Position numbers and translations under genes: made by a program. Below are positions 1 to 8,979 of a DNA stretch of 64,000 nt, in pieces. Origin of the DNA: Paraburkholderia dioscoreae (GTDB lineage: Bacteria; Pseudomonadota; Gammaproteobacteria; Burkholderiales; Burkholderiaceae); contig NZ_LR699553.1 of NCBI RefSeq assembly GCF_902459535.1, positions 3,038,001 through 3,102,000 on the forward strand, read 5' to 3'. Below the pieces are notes generated by a model. It had not been told where the DNA came from. It saw only the letters and a list, made by a program, of their open reading frames with translations, and did not search any database. Position 1 is the first letter of the stretch. Each line of letters starts with the position of its first letter.

Positions 1-1
1 A

Positions 2-820
2 CTCGCGTCGGCGCAAGGCTACCGGCTCATGCTGATGACCACGCAGTACGACGCCGAGCGCGAACGCCACGCTATCGAAACGCTGCGCGAACAGCGCGTG
101 GAAGGCCTGATCCTGACGGTCGCCGATGCCGACACACATCCGCTACTCGACGAACTCGACCGCGCAGGGCTGCTGTACGTGCTGATGCATAACGACACGG
201 TGCGCCGTCCATCGGTCGCGGTCGACAACCGTCTCGCCGCCTATGACGGCGTACGCATGCTGATCGCCCATGGCCATCGCCGCATTCTTATGCTCGCGGG
301 CACGCTGGCCGCCTCGGACCGCGCCCGTCAGCGGCACCTCGGCTATTCGCAGGCCATGCAGCAAGCCGGCCTCACGCCGGCGCCCGCGCTCGAGGTCGAT
401 TTCAACGCGGAGGAACTGTCGCCCGCCGTGCTCGCCCATCTGACGAGCGGCGCGAACCGCCCCAGCGCGCTCTTCTGCAGCAACGATCTGCTGGCAATGG
501 TGGTCATGCGGGGCCTGCGCCGCGCGCGTCTGCAGATTCCTCACGACATGTCGATTCTCGGCTTCGACGGCCTCGCAATGGGCGAACTGCTGTCGCCGCC
601 ACTCGCCACCATCTGTGCGCCTAATCGCGAAATCGGCTGCGCGGCCTGGCAGCGCTTGCTGGCGCGCGTGACCGGCAGTTACGAGGCCATGAGTGAAACG
701 TCGCTCACGTTGACTTTGCCGCACAGCTTGCGCGAGGGCGCCACTATCGCTGCGATTTCGAACCGCAACGAACCCTCGCCGTTGCGTGCCTCGGCAACCG
801 TCGAACGGCCGTTTGCATGA
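2..820 (+). CDS. LacI-family transcriptional regulator, N-terminus cut off by window edge
   Basis: The reading frame is open from the first bases of the window, so the DNA-binding helix-turn-helix and hinge lie outside it. What remains is the periplasmic-binding-protein-like sensor domain of LacI/GalR regulators: it begins inside the first Rossmann subdomain (GYRLMLMTTQYD) and continues through EQRVEGLILT, the VDN motif, the HRRILMLAG strand and the SILGFDGLAMGELLSPPLATI block near the C-terminus. The family binds a small effector and represses nearby transport or catabolic genes. The ABC importer and phosphodiesterase operon starting at 2236 points the same way and is a candidate target, but a minus-strand gene lies between them. 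The family call is firm; the effector is unknown. Confidence 0.88.
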   Translation, partial: LASAQGYRLMLMTTQYDAERERHAIETLREQRVEGLILTVADADTHPLLDELDRAGLLYVLMHNDTVRRPSVAVDNRLAAYDGVRMLIAHGHRRILMLAGTLAASDRARQRHLGYSQAMQQAGLTPAPALEVDFNAEELSPAVLAHLTSGANRPSALFCSNDLLAMVVMRGLRRARLQIPHDMSILGFDGLAMGELLSPPLATICAPNREIGCAAWQRLLARVTGSYEAMSETSLTLTLPHSLREGATIAAISNRNEPSPLRASATVERPFA

Positions 821-1002
821 GACGCCCGCGCACCGGCCATTGGTGACTGCTGAAACCGGATGCGCCGTACAGTCGGCGTCGCACGCCGTAGTCGACGAAA
901 ACAGGCTCGCTCTGCAAAATGAGTGGAAGCCCGACAATCCCGTACGAAACTGCCCCGCGCCGTTCCTGATCCTGGCGCCGGGCATGAACAGGGAAGAAAA
1001 GA

Positions 1003-1656
1003 CTATTTCAAGGTGGCGGTAAATATCACGGTCTTTACCGTCACTTCGTCGACTGCGCCAGAGATATTGAAGCTACCGTGCACCACCTCATTGGACTTGA
1101 ACGTGCCTTTCGCACCTTTATAGTCCGAGCCTACGTAAAACTGAACCCCGAAGGTAAAATGCTTTACCCCGTTCATACACTGCTTTTCCCTTGAATCCCC
1201 CACGTCATATAGATTGAGGTATGAATTATTAGCGGGAATGAATCCTGAATTATCTGCACACGCGTCGTTTGTAATTTTGATTGCATAGTATATTCCCGGC
1301 GCAGTTGTGCTATACAAAACAGCCTGATGGGAGTTGCCGTTGGCGTCCGTGACAGTCGCATATTTATAGTCCGTCGAACCCGCGCGATTATTCTTACCCC
1401 TCAATGCCTGCCCGCCCTGCCCGAGATCGCAGTTCGAAGTGATATTGTCATCGGTGGGTGTGATCGACATGCTGCCGGTTGGCTTGATCACCGTATATCC
1501 TGACTTCGGCGCAACGACGTTTTGAAACACCAGATTGTTGATATTCAAATCCACAGCGTCATGGGTTTTCTCAAAATAGCATTCCGTGGCTGCGTTAGCA
1601 GGCGCGCAAACAGATAAAAGCAGGGCAGTCAGAGCCAACAATAGATTGGTTTTCAT
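1003..1656 (-). CDS. Secreted fimbria-like (pilin/adhesin type) protein
   Basis: A 217-residue protein with a typical Sec signal peptide (MKTNLLLALTALLLSVCAP, cleavage near ANA/ATE). The mature part is rich in Asn, Thr and beta-strand-forming residues, has paired cysteines early on (TECYFE, SNCDLG) and a C-terminal strand-like end (VTVKTVIFTATLK), the general look of FimA/AfaD-type fimbrial subunits. The start at the second Met is supported by AGAGGA about six bases upstream; the longer frame to 1710 lacks such a site. Base composition is visibly lower in GC than its neighbours, suggesting transfer. No chaperone or usher gene is nearby, so it would be an orphan subunit. The fimbrial assignment rests on general character and is moderate. 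Confidence 0.5.
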   Translation of the reverse strand: MKTNLLLALTALLLSVCAPANAATECYFEKTHDAVDLNINNLVFQNVVAPKSGYTVIKPTGSMSITPTDDNITSNCDLGQGGQALRGKNNRAGSTDYKYATVTDANGNSHQAVLYSTTAPGIYYAIKITNDACADNSGFIPANNSYLNLYDVGDSREKQCMNGVKHFTFGVQFYVGSDYKGAKGTFKSNEVVHGSFNISGAVDEVTVKTVIFTATLK

Positions 1657-2235
1657 ACAATCCTCTAATATCAGAAATTTACGGTGACCTTCGGACAAAC
1701 CGGGATCCAAACAAGATGCCTTTATAAAACCTCCTTTTTTATAAATTCAGTTGATCTTGTCATTCATAGCCGCTTAACAAACGGCGATTTCATAGTGAAT
1801 TTGCCCCCACTCGCCGCCCATCGGAGAACTCCTAAAGTCGCAATAAATCAGGGACCGGTATTTCCATGCGAATCAGATATCGCAGGAAAATGCGGAGGCG
1901 GACAGACCATACAAAACCATCGGATCCGGTCGGACTGGTAATCGGCGCGCGCCCCCCGCTGGGCTATTTCGTCGCTCGTCCAACGTTCGTCCCGACATCC
2001 GCAACCTGCCTTCGCTTCGTCGCGATCACCTCAACGCGCATGCCACGGCGGCAGGCCACACGTCATAGCGTCGTCACATACGTTCCCGATAATCCGCTCG
2101 ACGAAAACGTTTACATCCCGAACAGCACGGCATGCCGGCGCTGTCCGATGCCGCATCACGTGACGTGCATTCCGTCAGTTCACCCGTACTCGACACAACC
2201 GCTGAAGCCACCTTGTCCATCTCTGGGAGATTGCT
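1657..2235. other. Gene-free, partly AT-rich intergenic region
   Basis: About 580 bases between the divergent fimbria-like gene and the ABC importer operon. The left part is AT-rich and carries two copies of the palindrome TTTATAAA at 1721-1728 and 1738-1745, spaced 17 bases apart and flanking a CTCC core. These could be a promoter or silencer element for the minus-strand gene. The right half is GC-rich and holds no convincing gene. Presumably it contains the promoters of both flanking units. Confidence 0.4.
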
Positions 2236-3285
2236 GTGACCCGCCGTTCCTCCACCGCTTTTGTTCGAGTGCGTCAGTTGGCGCGCGCCGCGTTTGCCGC
2301 ATCGGCACTTGTATTGACTCTGGCCGCGCCGTCGCTCGCGCACGCCGACGAAACCGCGATCTGCTACAACTGCCCGCCCGAATGGGCCGACTGGGCGAGC
2401 CAGATCAAGGCGATCCAGCAAAAGACCGGCATTCGCGTGCCGTTCGACAACAAGAACTCCGGCCAGTCGATCGCCCAGCTCATGGCGGAGCAGAAGAGCC
2501 CGGTCGCCGACGTGGTGTATCTCGGCGTCTCGTCGGCTTTCCAGGCGAAGGACAAGGGCGTGATCCAGCCGTACAAGCCCGCGCATTGGGACGACATTCC
2601 CACCAACATGAAAGACCCGCAGGGCTACTGGTTCTCGATTCATTCGGGCACACTGGGCTTTTTCGTCAACAAGGACGCGCTCGAAGGCAAGCCCGTACCG
2701 CGCTCGTGGGCCGACCTGCTCAAGCCCGAGTACAAAGGCATGATCGGCTACCTCGATCCGTCGAGCGCGTTCGTCGGCTATGCGGGCGCGGTCGCGGTAA
2801 ATCAGGCGCTCGGCGGCACGCTCGACAACTTCGAGCCGGGCCTCGACTGGTTCCGCAAGCTCAAAGCCAATGCGCCGATCGTGCCGAAGCAGACCGCGTA
2901 TGCGCGCGTGATGTCCGGTGAAATTCCGATCCTGCTCGACTACGATTTCGACGCCTACCGCGCCAAATACAAGGATCACGCGAACGTCGAATTCGTGATT
3001 CCCAAGGAAGGCACGATTTCGGTGCCGTACGTGATGAGTCTCGTGAAGGGCGCGCCGCATGAAGCGAACGGCAAGAAGGTGCTCGACTTCGTGCTCTCCG
3101 ACGAAGGCCAGAAGCTGTGGGCCGACGCCTATCTGCGCCCGGTCCGCGCGAATGCGATGACGCCGGAAACCGCCGCGAAATTCCTGCCGGCGAGCGACTA
3201 TGCGCGCGCCAAACCGGTGGACTTCGGCAAGATGGCGGAGAAGCAGTCGAGTTTCGGCGAGCGTTATCTGCAGGTGATGCATTGA
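2236..3285 (+). CDS. ABC transporter periplasmic solute-binding protein (family 1)
   Basis: A 349-residue extracellular binding protein with an N-terminal signal peptide (hydrophobic core AAFAASALVLTLAAPSLAHA, cleavage after AHA). The fold signature of family 1 solute-binding proteins is clear: DVVYLGVSSAFQAKDKGV, GTLGFFVNKDAL, PRSWADLLKPEYKGMIGY and the hinge strand around IPILLDYDFDAY. The family includes ferric-iron, spermidine and 2-aminoethylphosphonate binders; ferric-binding Tyr pairs are not evident. It starts at GTG with GGGAGA five bases upstream. It is followed with overlap by two permeases, an ATPase and a GpdQ-like phosphodiesterase, which makes an organophosphate or phosphodiester ligand the best guess. 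The substrate is inferred from context only. Confidence 0.85.
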   Translation: MTRRSSTAFVRVRQLARAAFAASALVLTLAAPSLAHADETAICYNCPPEWADWASQIKAIQQKTGIRVPFDNKNSGQSIAQLMAEQKSPVADVVYLGVSSAFQAKDKGVIQPYKPAHWDDIPTNMKDPQGYWFSIHSGTLGFFVNKDALEGKPVPRSWADLLKPEYKGMIGYLDPSSAFVGYAGAVAVNQALGGTLDNFEPGLDWFRKLKANAPIVPKQTAYARVMSGEIPILLDYDFDAYRAKYKDHANVEFVIPKEGTISVPYVMSLVKGAPHEANGKKVLDFVLSDEGQKLWADAYLRPVRANAMTPETAAKFLPASDYARAKPVDFGKMAEKQSSFGERYLQVMH

Positions 3286-4106
3286 ACGACATCACGTTCC
3301 CGCTGCGCTGGCGCATCGCGTTGATTGCGCCCGCGCTGGCGGTGTTCATCGCCTTCTGGCTGTTGCCGATGGGCGCGCTCGCGCAGCTGAGCGGCGACGG
3401 CCACGCATTCGCCACCTATCGCGCGATGCTGACCAATCCGCGCTACATGTCGAGCCTCGGCGCGACGGTTCTGCTGTCCGCGGCGGTCACGGCGGCGACG
3501 CTGGTGCTGTCGGTGATCGCGGGTCTGCTGCTGGCGCGCCGCGAGTTTGCGTTGAAACGCACGCTGCTCGCCTTGCTCACGTTTCCGCTGGCATTTCCCG
3601 GCGTGGTGGTCGGTTTCATGGTCATCATGCTCGCGGGACGCCAGGGACTGATCGGCGCACTCTCGCTGAAACTCACGGGCGACCGCTGGGTGTTCGCGTA
3701 TTCGATGAGCGGCCTCTTTCTCGGCTATCTGTACTTCTCGATTCCGCGCGTGATCGTCACCGTCATGGCGTCGGCGACCAAGCTCGATGCGTCGCTCGAA
3801 GAAGCCGCGCGCTCGCTCGGCGCGTCGCCGTGGCGGATCATGCGCGACGTCGTGCTGCCCGCGCTCTCGCCGGGTTTGATCGCGGCGGGCGCGGTGTGCT
3901 TCGCCACCGCGATGGGCGCATTCGGCACCGCTTTCACACTCGCCACGGACATCGACGTGCTGCCGATGACCATCTACACCGAGTTCACCCTCAACGCGAA
4001 CATGGTGACGGCCGCCGGGCTCTCGATCGTGCTCGGCCTGGTGACGTGGGCGGTCCTGGCGTTGGCGCGCAGCGTAAGCGGCTCGGCCGTGGCGGCAAGC
4101 GCATGA
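3282..4106 (+). CDS. ABC transporter permease subunit 1
   Basis: A 274-residue inner-membrane permease of the binding-protein-dependent type with about six membrane helices and the cytoplasmic EAA loop (LDASLEEAARSLGASPWRIMRDVVLP) that contacts the ATPase. The start is chosen as TTG at 3282, whose last two bases are the first two of the preceding TGA (TTGA overlap). This gives the product MNDITFPLRWRIALI and implies translational coupling to the binding protein. No good ATG lies in the first forty codons. It overlaps the second permease by an ATGA junction. Together the two permeases form the translocation pore. Confidence 0.87.
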   Translation: MNDITFPLRWRIALIAPALAVFIAFWLLPMGALAQLSGDGHAFATYRAMLTNPRYMSSLGATVLLSAAVTAATLVLSVIAGLLLARREFALKRTLLALLTFPLAFPGVVVGFMVIMLAGRQGLIGALSLKLTGDRWVFAYSMSGLFLGYLYFSIPRVIVTVMASATKLDASLEEAARSLGASPWRIMRDVVLPALSPGLIAAGAVCFATAMGAFGTAFTLATDIDVLPMTIYTEFTLNANMVTAAGLSIVLGLVTWAVLALARSVSGSAVAASA

Positions 4107-5074
4107 ACGGTATGTCCAGGCCTGGCGCTGCCAGACCGGAAGACGGGACTTCAATGAATTCCATCACTGCCTCTTTACAGCCGGCGGCGAAGCCGCGCCT
4201 GCGCCTGCGCCTGCGCCTGCGCCTGCGCCTGCCGGGCGCCAGAACGTGGCTCGCCGCCGGCCAATGGTTCGTCACACTGTTGCTGTGCGCGTTCCTGATC
4301 GTACCGGTCGTCATGTCGATCATGGCGGGGCTGACGGTCAACTACTTCAAGGGCGTGTCGAGCGGACTCACGCTGCGCTGGCTCGCGGAAGTGTGGACGC
4401 AATATCACGGCTCGGTGTTTCTCTCGCTCGAAGTGGCGGCGGCGACCCTGGTCGTCACGCTGCTGACCGGCGTGCCCGCGGGTTACGTGCTCGCGCGCAG
4501 CAAGACGCGCCTTTCGCGCATCATCGAAGAGTTTCTGGTGCTGCCGATCGCGCTGCCCGGTCTCGCATCCGCGCTCGCGCTGCTGGTGGTGTACGGCGGC
4601 TTCACCGTGTTCCGCATGAGCGTGGCGTTTATCGTGGTCGGCCATGTGGTGTTCACGCTGCCCTTCATGGTGCGCGCGGTCGCCGCCGTGTGCGCGAGCA
4701 GCGATCTGCGCACGCTCGAAGAAGGCGCCGCGAGTCTCGGCGCGAGCTTCCTGCAGCGCTTCGTGACAATCGTGCTGCCGAACGCGCGGCCCGGCATCGT
4801 GGCCGGCGCGCTGGCGGTGCTGACGCTCTCGATCGGCGAATTCAACCTCACGTGGATGCTGCACACGCCCGACACCAAAACGCTGCCGGTGGGTCTCGCC
4901 GACACCTACGCGTCGCTGCGCATCGAGATCGGCAGCGCCTACACGATTCTGTTTTTCATCATGACGATGCCGCTGCTCGTCGCCATGCAGTGGCTCGGCG
5001 TCGATGCGACCGGCCAGCGCAGCGCGGCGAAAAAGCGCGTTACCGCCTCCTCTTCGAAGTCCCCCCAGCCATGA
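4103..5074 (+). CDS. ABC transporter permease subunit 2
   Basis: A 323-residue permease with six predicted membrane helices and an EAA loop (RTLEEGAASLGASFLQRFVTIVLP). The first ATG overlaps the stop of permease 1 (ATGA); an alternative ATG at 4154 behind AGACGGGA would remove 17 residues. Near the N-terminus, before the first helix, six perfect copies of a CGCCTG hexamer encode six Arg-Leu dipeptides, an unusual basic stretch that would sit in the cytoplasm. It overlaps the ATPase gene by four bases. The family is certain; the substrate is as for the binding protein. Confidence 0.87.
   Translation: MNGMSRPGAARPEDGTSMNSITASLQPAAKPRLRLRLRLRLRLPGARTWLAAGQWFVTLLLCAFLIVPVVMSIMAGLTVNYFKGVSSGLTLRWLAEVWTQYHGSVFLSLEVAAATLVVTLLTGVPAGYVLARSKTRLSRIIEEFLVLPIALPGLASALALLVVYGGFTVFRMSVAFIVVGHVVFTLPFMVRAVAAVCASSDLRTLEEGAASLGASFLQRFVTIVLPNARPGIVAGALAVLTLSIGEFNLTWMLHTPDTKTLPVGLADTYASLRIEIGSAYTILFFIMTMPLLVAMQWLGVDATGQRSAAKKRVTASSSKSPQP
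4195..4231 (+). repeat. Hexanucleotide tandem repeat (GCGCCT)6 inside a permease gene
   Basis: Six perfect head-to-tail copies of a six-base unit lie within the N-terminal coding region of permease 2 and are read as (Arg-Leu)6. Because the unit is a multiple of three, slippage would change the number of dipeptides without shifting the frame. Confidence 0.9.
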
Positions 5075-6129
5075 AACTCGCTTCCGTTCCCGCTGCTGTA
5101 CCCATTGCGCTGACGCAATGCGCGAAAACGTTTCGCGGCACGCGCGTGCTCGAACCGCTCGATCTGCATATCGGCGCCGGTGAAACGCTGGTGCTGCTCG
5201 GGCCGTCGGGCTGCGGCAAGACCACGACGCTGCGCATGATCGCCGGGCTCGAAACACCGGACGCCGGCGGCCGCATCGCGTTCGGCGCCGACGACGTCAC
5301 CGCCCTGCCGATCGAAAAGCGCCAGGTCGGCATGGTGTTCCAGAGCTACGCGCTGTTTCCGAACCTGACGGTGCGCGGCAACATCGGCTATGGCCTGAAA
5401 ATCAGACGTGTGCCGGCTGAGACCGTGCGCCAGCGCGTCGACGAATTGCTCGGCATGATGCGTCTGACCGCGCACGCCGACAAACCGATCGATCAGCTCT
5501 CGGGCGGCCAGCGCCAGCGTGTCGCGCTGGCCCGTGCGCTCGCGGTGCAGCCGCGCGTGCTGCTGCTGGACGAACCGCTCACGGCGCTGGACGCGCGTTT
5601 GCGCGACGCTTTGCGCAGCCAGATGAACACGCTGCTGCGCGAGTTGGGCATCACGACCGTGTACGTCACGCACGATCAGGCCGAAGCGATGGAACTGGGC
5701 GATCGCATCGTCGTGATGAGCGCGGGGCGCATCGAGCAGATCGGTTCGCCGCGCGAGATCTATTACCGCCCCGCCAACCGCACGGTCGCGCAGTTCGTCG
5801 GCACGATCAACCGGCTCGCGGGCGAACGGCGCGACGGCATGCTGACGACCACCGGCGGCGCCGTGCCGCTGCCCGCAGGCTCTACCCACGCGAGCCCGGC
5901 ACACGAAATTTTCTTCCGTCCCGAAGACGCTTATCTTGCCGACCCGGCTCATGCGCAATTGCGCGGCCATATCGAAAGCACCGCGTTTCTCGGCGAACGG
6001 ACACGTCTGACGGTCGGCGGCGCCGCACCGGACGCGCTGCTGATCGACGTAGCCGGCCGGGTGGAATTGGCGCGCGGCACGCCGGTCGGCATTTCAATCG
6101 CGCAGGACGCGTTGATTGCGCTATCGTAA
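5071..6129 (+). CDS. ABC transporter ATP-binding protein (Pot/Fbp type)
   Basis: A 352-residue ATPase subunit. Walker A is GPSGCGKTT (about residues 44-52), the Q-loop is in VFQSYALFPNLTV, the signature LSGGQ is at 143-147, Walker B LLLDEP at 164-169 and the switch His in VYVTHDQ. The C-terminal third after residue 240 is the TOBE/MOP-like regulatory domain usual for importers of spermidine, iron and phosphonate type (FFRPEDAYL). The start ATG overlaps the stop of permease 2. It powers the importer formed with the two upstream permeases. Confidence 0.92.
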   Translation: MKLASVPAAVPIALTQCAKTFRGTRVLEPLDLHIGAGETLVLLGPSGCGKTTTLRMIAGLETPDAGGRIAFGADDVTALPIEKRQVGMVFQSYALFPNLTVRGNIGYGLKIRRVPAETVRQRVDELLGMMRLTAHADKPIDQLSGGQRQRVALARALAVQPRVLLLDEPLTALDARLRDALRSQMNTLLRELGITTVYVTHDQAEAMELGDRIVVMSAGRIEQIGSPREIYYRPANRTVAQFVGTINRLAGERRDGMLTTTGGAVPLPAGSTHASPAHEIFFRPEDAYLADPAHAQLRGHIESTAFLGERTRLTVGGAAPDALLIDVAGRVELARGTPVGISIAQDALIALS

Positions 6130-6174
6130 TGAAGCCGCGCTGTTTTCTTGGCGCGCAATAAAAAGGACATCCCC

Positions 6175-7002
6175 ATGCTGCTGGCTCAAATTAGCGACCT
6201 GCATATCAAACGGCCCGGCGCGCTCGCTTACCGCCGCGTCGATACCGGCGCCTATCTCGCACGCTGCGTCGCCGCCCTGAATGCGCTCGAACCGCGTCCC
6301 GACGCGGTGATCATGACTGGCGACCTCGTCGATCAGGGCGATCCGGAACAGTACGAGCATCTCAAGACACTGCTTGCGCCGCTGGAAATTCCCTACTTCA
6401 TGCTGGTCGGCAATCACGACGAGCGCGCTGCGTTGCGCGCCGCGTTTCCCGATCGCAAGGAACTGGCGAGCGGCGGCGAGTTCGTGCAATACGCGGTCGA
6501 TCTCGGGGCGCTGCGACTCATCGCGCTCGATTCGATGGTGCCGGGCCAAAGCGCGGGCACTCTGTGCGACGCGCGGCTCGCCTGGCTCGCCGCGCAACTC
6601 GATGCAGCCCAAGGCAAGCCGACCATAGTCGCGTTGCATCATCCGCCGTTCGTGTGCGGCATCGGGCATATGGACGAACTGCGGCTCGATCCCGCCGCCG
6701 CCGACAGACTCGCGGCGTTGATCGCGCGTTATCCGAACGTGGAGCGGGTGATCTGCGGGCATGTACACCGGCCCATGTTCGTGCGGTTTGGCGGCACGAT
6801 CGCCTCCGCGGTGCCGGCGCCCGCGCATCAGGTCGCGCTCGATCTGCGCGAAGATGCACCGTCCGCGTTCATGATGGAGCCGCCCGCGTATGCGCTGCAT
6901 CACTACGATCCGGCAACCGGTATCGTCACGCATCACGCCTATGTGGATGCCGCCGATGGGCCGTATCCCTTTTACGAGCCCGAGGGCGATCTGATCGATT
7001 GA
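6175..7002 (+). CDS. GpdQ/CpdA-like metallophosphodiesterase
   Basis: A 275-residue calcineurin-like phosphoesterase. The five metal-binding blocks of the family are present: ISDLHI near the N-terminus, MTGDLVDQGD, GNHDE, ALHHPPF and CGHVHRP. Length and block sequence resemble Enterobacter GpdQ (274 residues), a binuclear-metal glycerophosphodiesterase that also cleaves other phosphodiesters. Cytoplasmic, as there is no signal peptide. The ATG at 6175 is preceded by AAGGAC at six bases; an upstream TTG has no such site. It lies 45 bases after the ATPase, as the last gene of the operon, so it probably cleaves the imported ligand. Cyclic-nucleotide hydrolysis (CpdA-like) cannot be excluded from sequence. 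Confidence 0.85.
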   Translation: MLLAQISDLHIKRPGALAYRRVDTGAYLARCVAALNALEPRPDAVIMTGDLVDQGDPEQYEHLKTLLAPLEIPYFMLVGNHDERAALRAAFPDRKELASGGEFVQYAVDLGALRLIALDSMVPGQSAGTLCDARLAWLAAQLDAAQGKPTIVALHHPPFVCGIGHMDELRLDPAAADRLAALIARYPNVERVICGHVHRPMFVRFGGTIASAVPAPAHQVALDLREDAPSAFMMEPPAYALHHYDPATGIVTHHAYVDAADGPYPFYEPEGDLID

Positions 7003-7012
7003 CGCTCGCGGC

Positions 7013-7498
7013 TCACGCGCCGATGAAAGTCTCATGCACGCGCCGGGACGACCTGAAATACGGAATCCCGAGCGCGGCTGCAACCACCGCCTGAATGACG
7101 CCGTCGTACGGAACGGCAATGTCGATGCCGATGGCGTGCGTCATGTAATCGCCGAGCAGATATGCGCCGGCACGCATCACGACAATGGCGACGAGCCATG
7201 CTTGCACCTGCGCCACAAAGCGCGCCGATCTGCGCCACGCGAGCAGCGCCAGCCAACCCGCACCTGCGACGATGAACACGCCGGTAGCGACGTCGCAGCC
7301 GACCATCGCGACCACGGCGCGATACCAGCCGTGCGTTTCGCGTCGTACGAATACGGCCAACAGTTCCCATTCGAGCATCAGCTTGAGCGGATCGCGCATC
7401 GCGATCGCCGTATGGAGCACCCAGGCGGCCAGGCAGATCAAGGCGAGCAGCAGCCAGCCGCGGATGCGCAGAGGTTCATGTGGGGTGGTCGAGCGCAT
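7013..7498 (-). CDS. DUF2569-like membrane protein
   Basis: A 161-residue integral membrane protein with four predicted helices (GWLLLALICLAAWVLHTAIA, a central GVFIVAGAGWLALLAW, VQAWLVAIVVMRAGAYLL, GVIQAVVAAALGIPYF), a pattern that fits DUF2569 (YdgK-type) proteins of unknown role. It converges with the phosphodiesterase gene, with only ten bases between the stops. No function can be given; the family call is from overall pattern. Confidence 0.6.
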   Translation of the reverse strand: MRSTTPHEPLRIRGWLLLALICLAAWVLHTAIAMRDPLKLMLEWELLAVFVRRETHGWYRAVVAMVGCDVATGVFIVAGAGWLALLAWRRSARFVAQVQAWLVAIVVMRAGAYLLGDYMTHAIGIDIAVPYDGVIQAVVAAALGIPYFRSSRRVHETFIGA

Positions 7499-7748
7499 GG
7501 AGTCGTTCTGATAGTCGTGTGGGTTGGTAACCGGATAACGCGCGCCGATTCTACGAACGAAAACCGAACGACCATCTCATTTTGTTCGCGCGGCGTTTTC
7601 AAGCGGCGCTTTCCCATTGACCCTGTTCATGCAAGCCATATGCGGCGCTTTCTCAGCGCTCGCGGCCGTCTGCACGATCCGCCTGGCTCCGGTATGATCG
7701 GCACGCTTGAGGACCGCGCATGGGCCGGTCCGTCGACCGCCCTCTCTC

Positions 7749-8951
7749 ATGTCCACTTCCAACCCGTCCACCCCCGCTTCCGCCGACCGGTCGCTGCGCG
7801 GCTTGCTGCTTCTGCTCGCCACCATCGCCGGCGTCGCGGTCGCGAACATCTATTACAACCAGCCGCTGCTCGACGACTTCCGCCAGTCGTTTCCGCGTAG
7901 CGCGTCGTGGGTCGGCGCGGTGCCGGCCGTCACGCAACTCGGTTACGCGGCCGGCATGCTGTTGCTGGCGCCGCTCGGCGACCGCTTCGACCGGCGCCGT
8001 CTGATCCTGCTGCAGATCGTGGGAATCTGCGGCGCGCTGGTGGTGGCGACCGCGGCGCCGACGCTGTCCGTGCTGATCGTCGCGAGTCTCGCGATCGGCG
8101 TGCTCGCCACCATCGCGCAGCAAGCCGTGCCGTTCGCGGCGGAACTCGCGCCGCCGGCGGAACGCGGCCACGCGGTCGGCACGGTGATGAGCGGTTTGCT
8201 GCTGGGGATCCTGCTGGCGCGAACGGCCTCGGGTGTGATCGCCGAATATTTCGGCTGGCGCGCGGTATTCGGCGCGTCCGTGATCGCGTTGCTGGTGCTG
8301 GCGGTCGTCATCATTCTGCGTCTGCCGAAGAGCCAGCCCACTTCGACGCTGCCCTACGGCAAGCTTCTGGTGTCGATGTGGCACCTGGTGGTCGAGCATC
8401 GCGCGCTGCGTGAAGCGTCGCTCACCGGCGCGGCCCTGTTCGCGGCGTTCAGCATTTTCTGGTCGGTGCTGGCCTTGCTGCTGGCCGGCGCTCCGTTTCA
8501 TCTCGGGCCGCAGGCGGCCGGGTTATTCGGCATCGTCGGCGCGGCAGGCGCGATGGCCGCGCCGCTCGCCGGCAAGTTCGCCGACCGGCGCGGACCGCGC
8601 GCGATCATCACCGTGTCGATCGTGCTGGTGGCGATTTCGTTTGTCGTATTCGGCGCGTCGGCGAAAAGCATTGCGGGCCTGGTGGTCGGCGTGATCATTC
8701 TCGATATCGGCGTGCAGGCCGCGCAGATCTCCAATCAGTCGCGCATTTATGCACTCAAGCCGGACGCGCGCAGCCGCGTGAATACGGTGTACATGGTGGC
8801 GTATTTCATTGGCGGAGCGATCGGCTCCGGCGTGGGCGCGGCCGTGTGGCCGGCTTTCGGATGGCTCGGCGTGAGCGCTGCCGGGCTCGCGTTCGCCGGG
8901 CTGGCGGCGTGGAATCATCTGGCGCTTCCCGCCGACGCCGCGAAGGGTTAG
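7749..8951 (+). CDS. MFS transporter (drug/metabolite efflux type)
   Basis: A 400-residue, 12-helix major facilitator. The opening block ANIYYNQPLLDDF followed by GYAAGMLLLAPLGDRFDRRR (motif A in the loop between helices 2 and 3) is characteristic of a proteobacterial DHA1-like exporter family. The second motif-A-like loop, GKFADRRGPRAI, opens the C-terminal half. The start at the second Met (MSTSNPSTP) keeps the usual short cytoplasmic N-terminus. It stands alone and converges with the response-regulator gene to its right. Substrate unknown. Confidence 0.85.
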   Translation: MSTSNPSTPASADRSLRGLLLLLATIAGVAVANIYYNQPLLDDFRQSFPRSASWVGAVPAVTQLGYAAGMLLLAPLGDRFDRRRLILLQIVGICGALVVATAAPTLSVLIVASLAIGVLATIAQQAVPFAAELAPPAERGHAVGTVMSGLLLGILLARTASGVIAEYFGWRAVFGASVIALLVLAVVIILRLPKSQPTSTLPYGKLLVSMWHLVVEHRALREASLTGAALFAAFSIFWSVLALLLAGAPFHLGPQAAGLFGIVGAAGAMAAPLAGKFADRRGPRAIITVSIVLVAISFVVFGASAKSIAGLVVGVIILDIGVQAAQISNQSRIYALKPDARSRVNTVYMVAYFIGGAIGSGVGAAVWPAFGWLGVSAAGLAFAGLAAWNHLALPADAAKG

Positions 8952-8979
8952 TCAGTCGTCCCTTGCCGGCGCGGAGCGC

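Noticed and set aside
6148..6174. Upstream TTG start for the phosphodiesterase
   Set aside because: No ribosome-binding site, and the added nine residues extend past the normal GpdQ N-terminus; the ATG at 6175 has AAGGAC.
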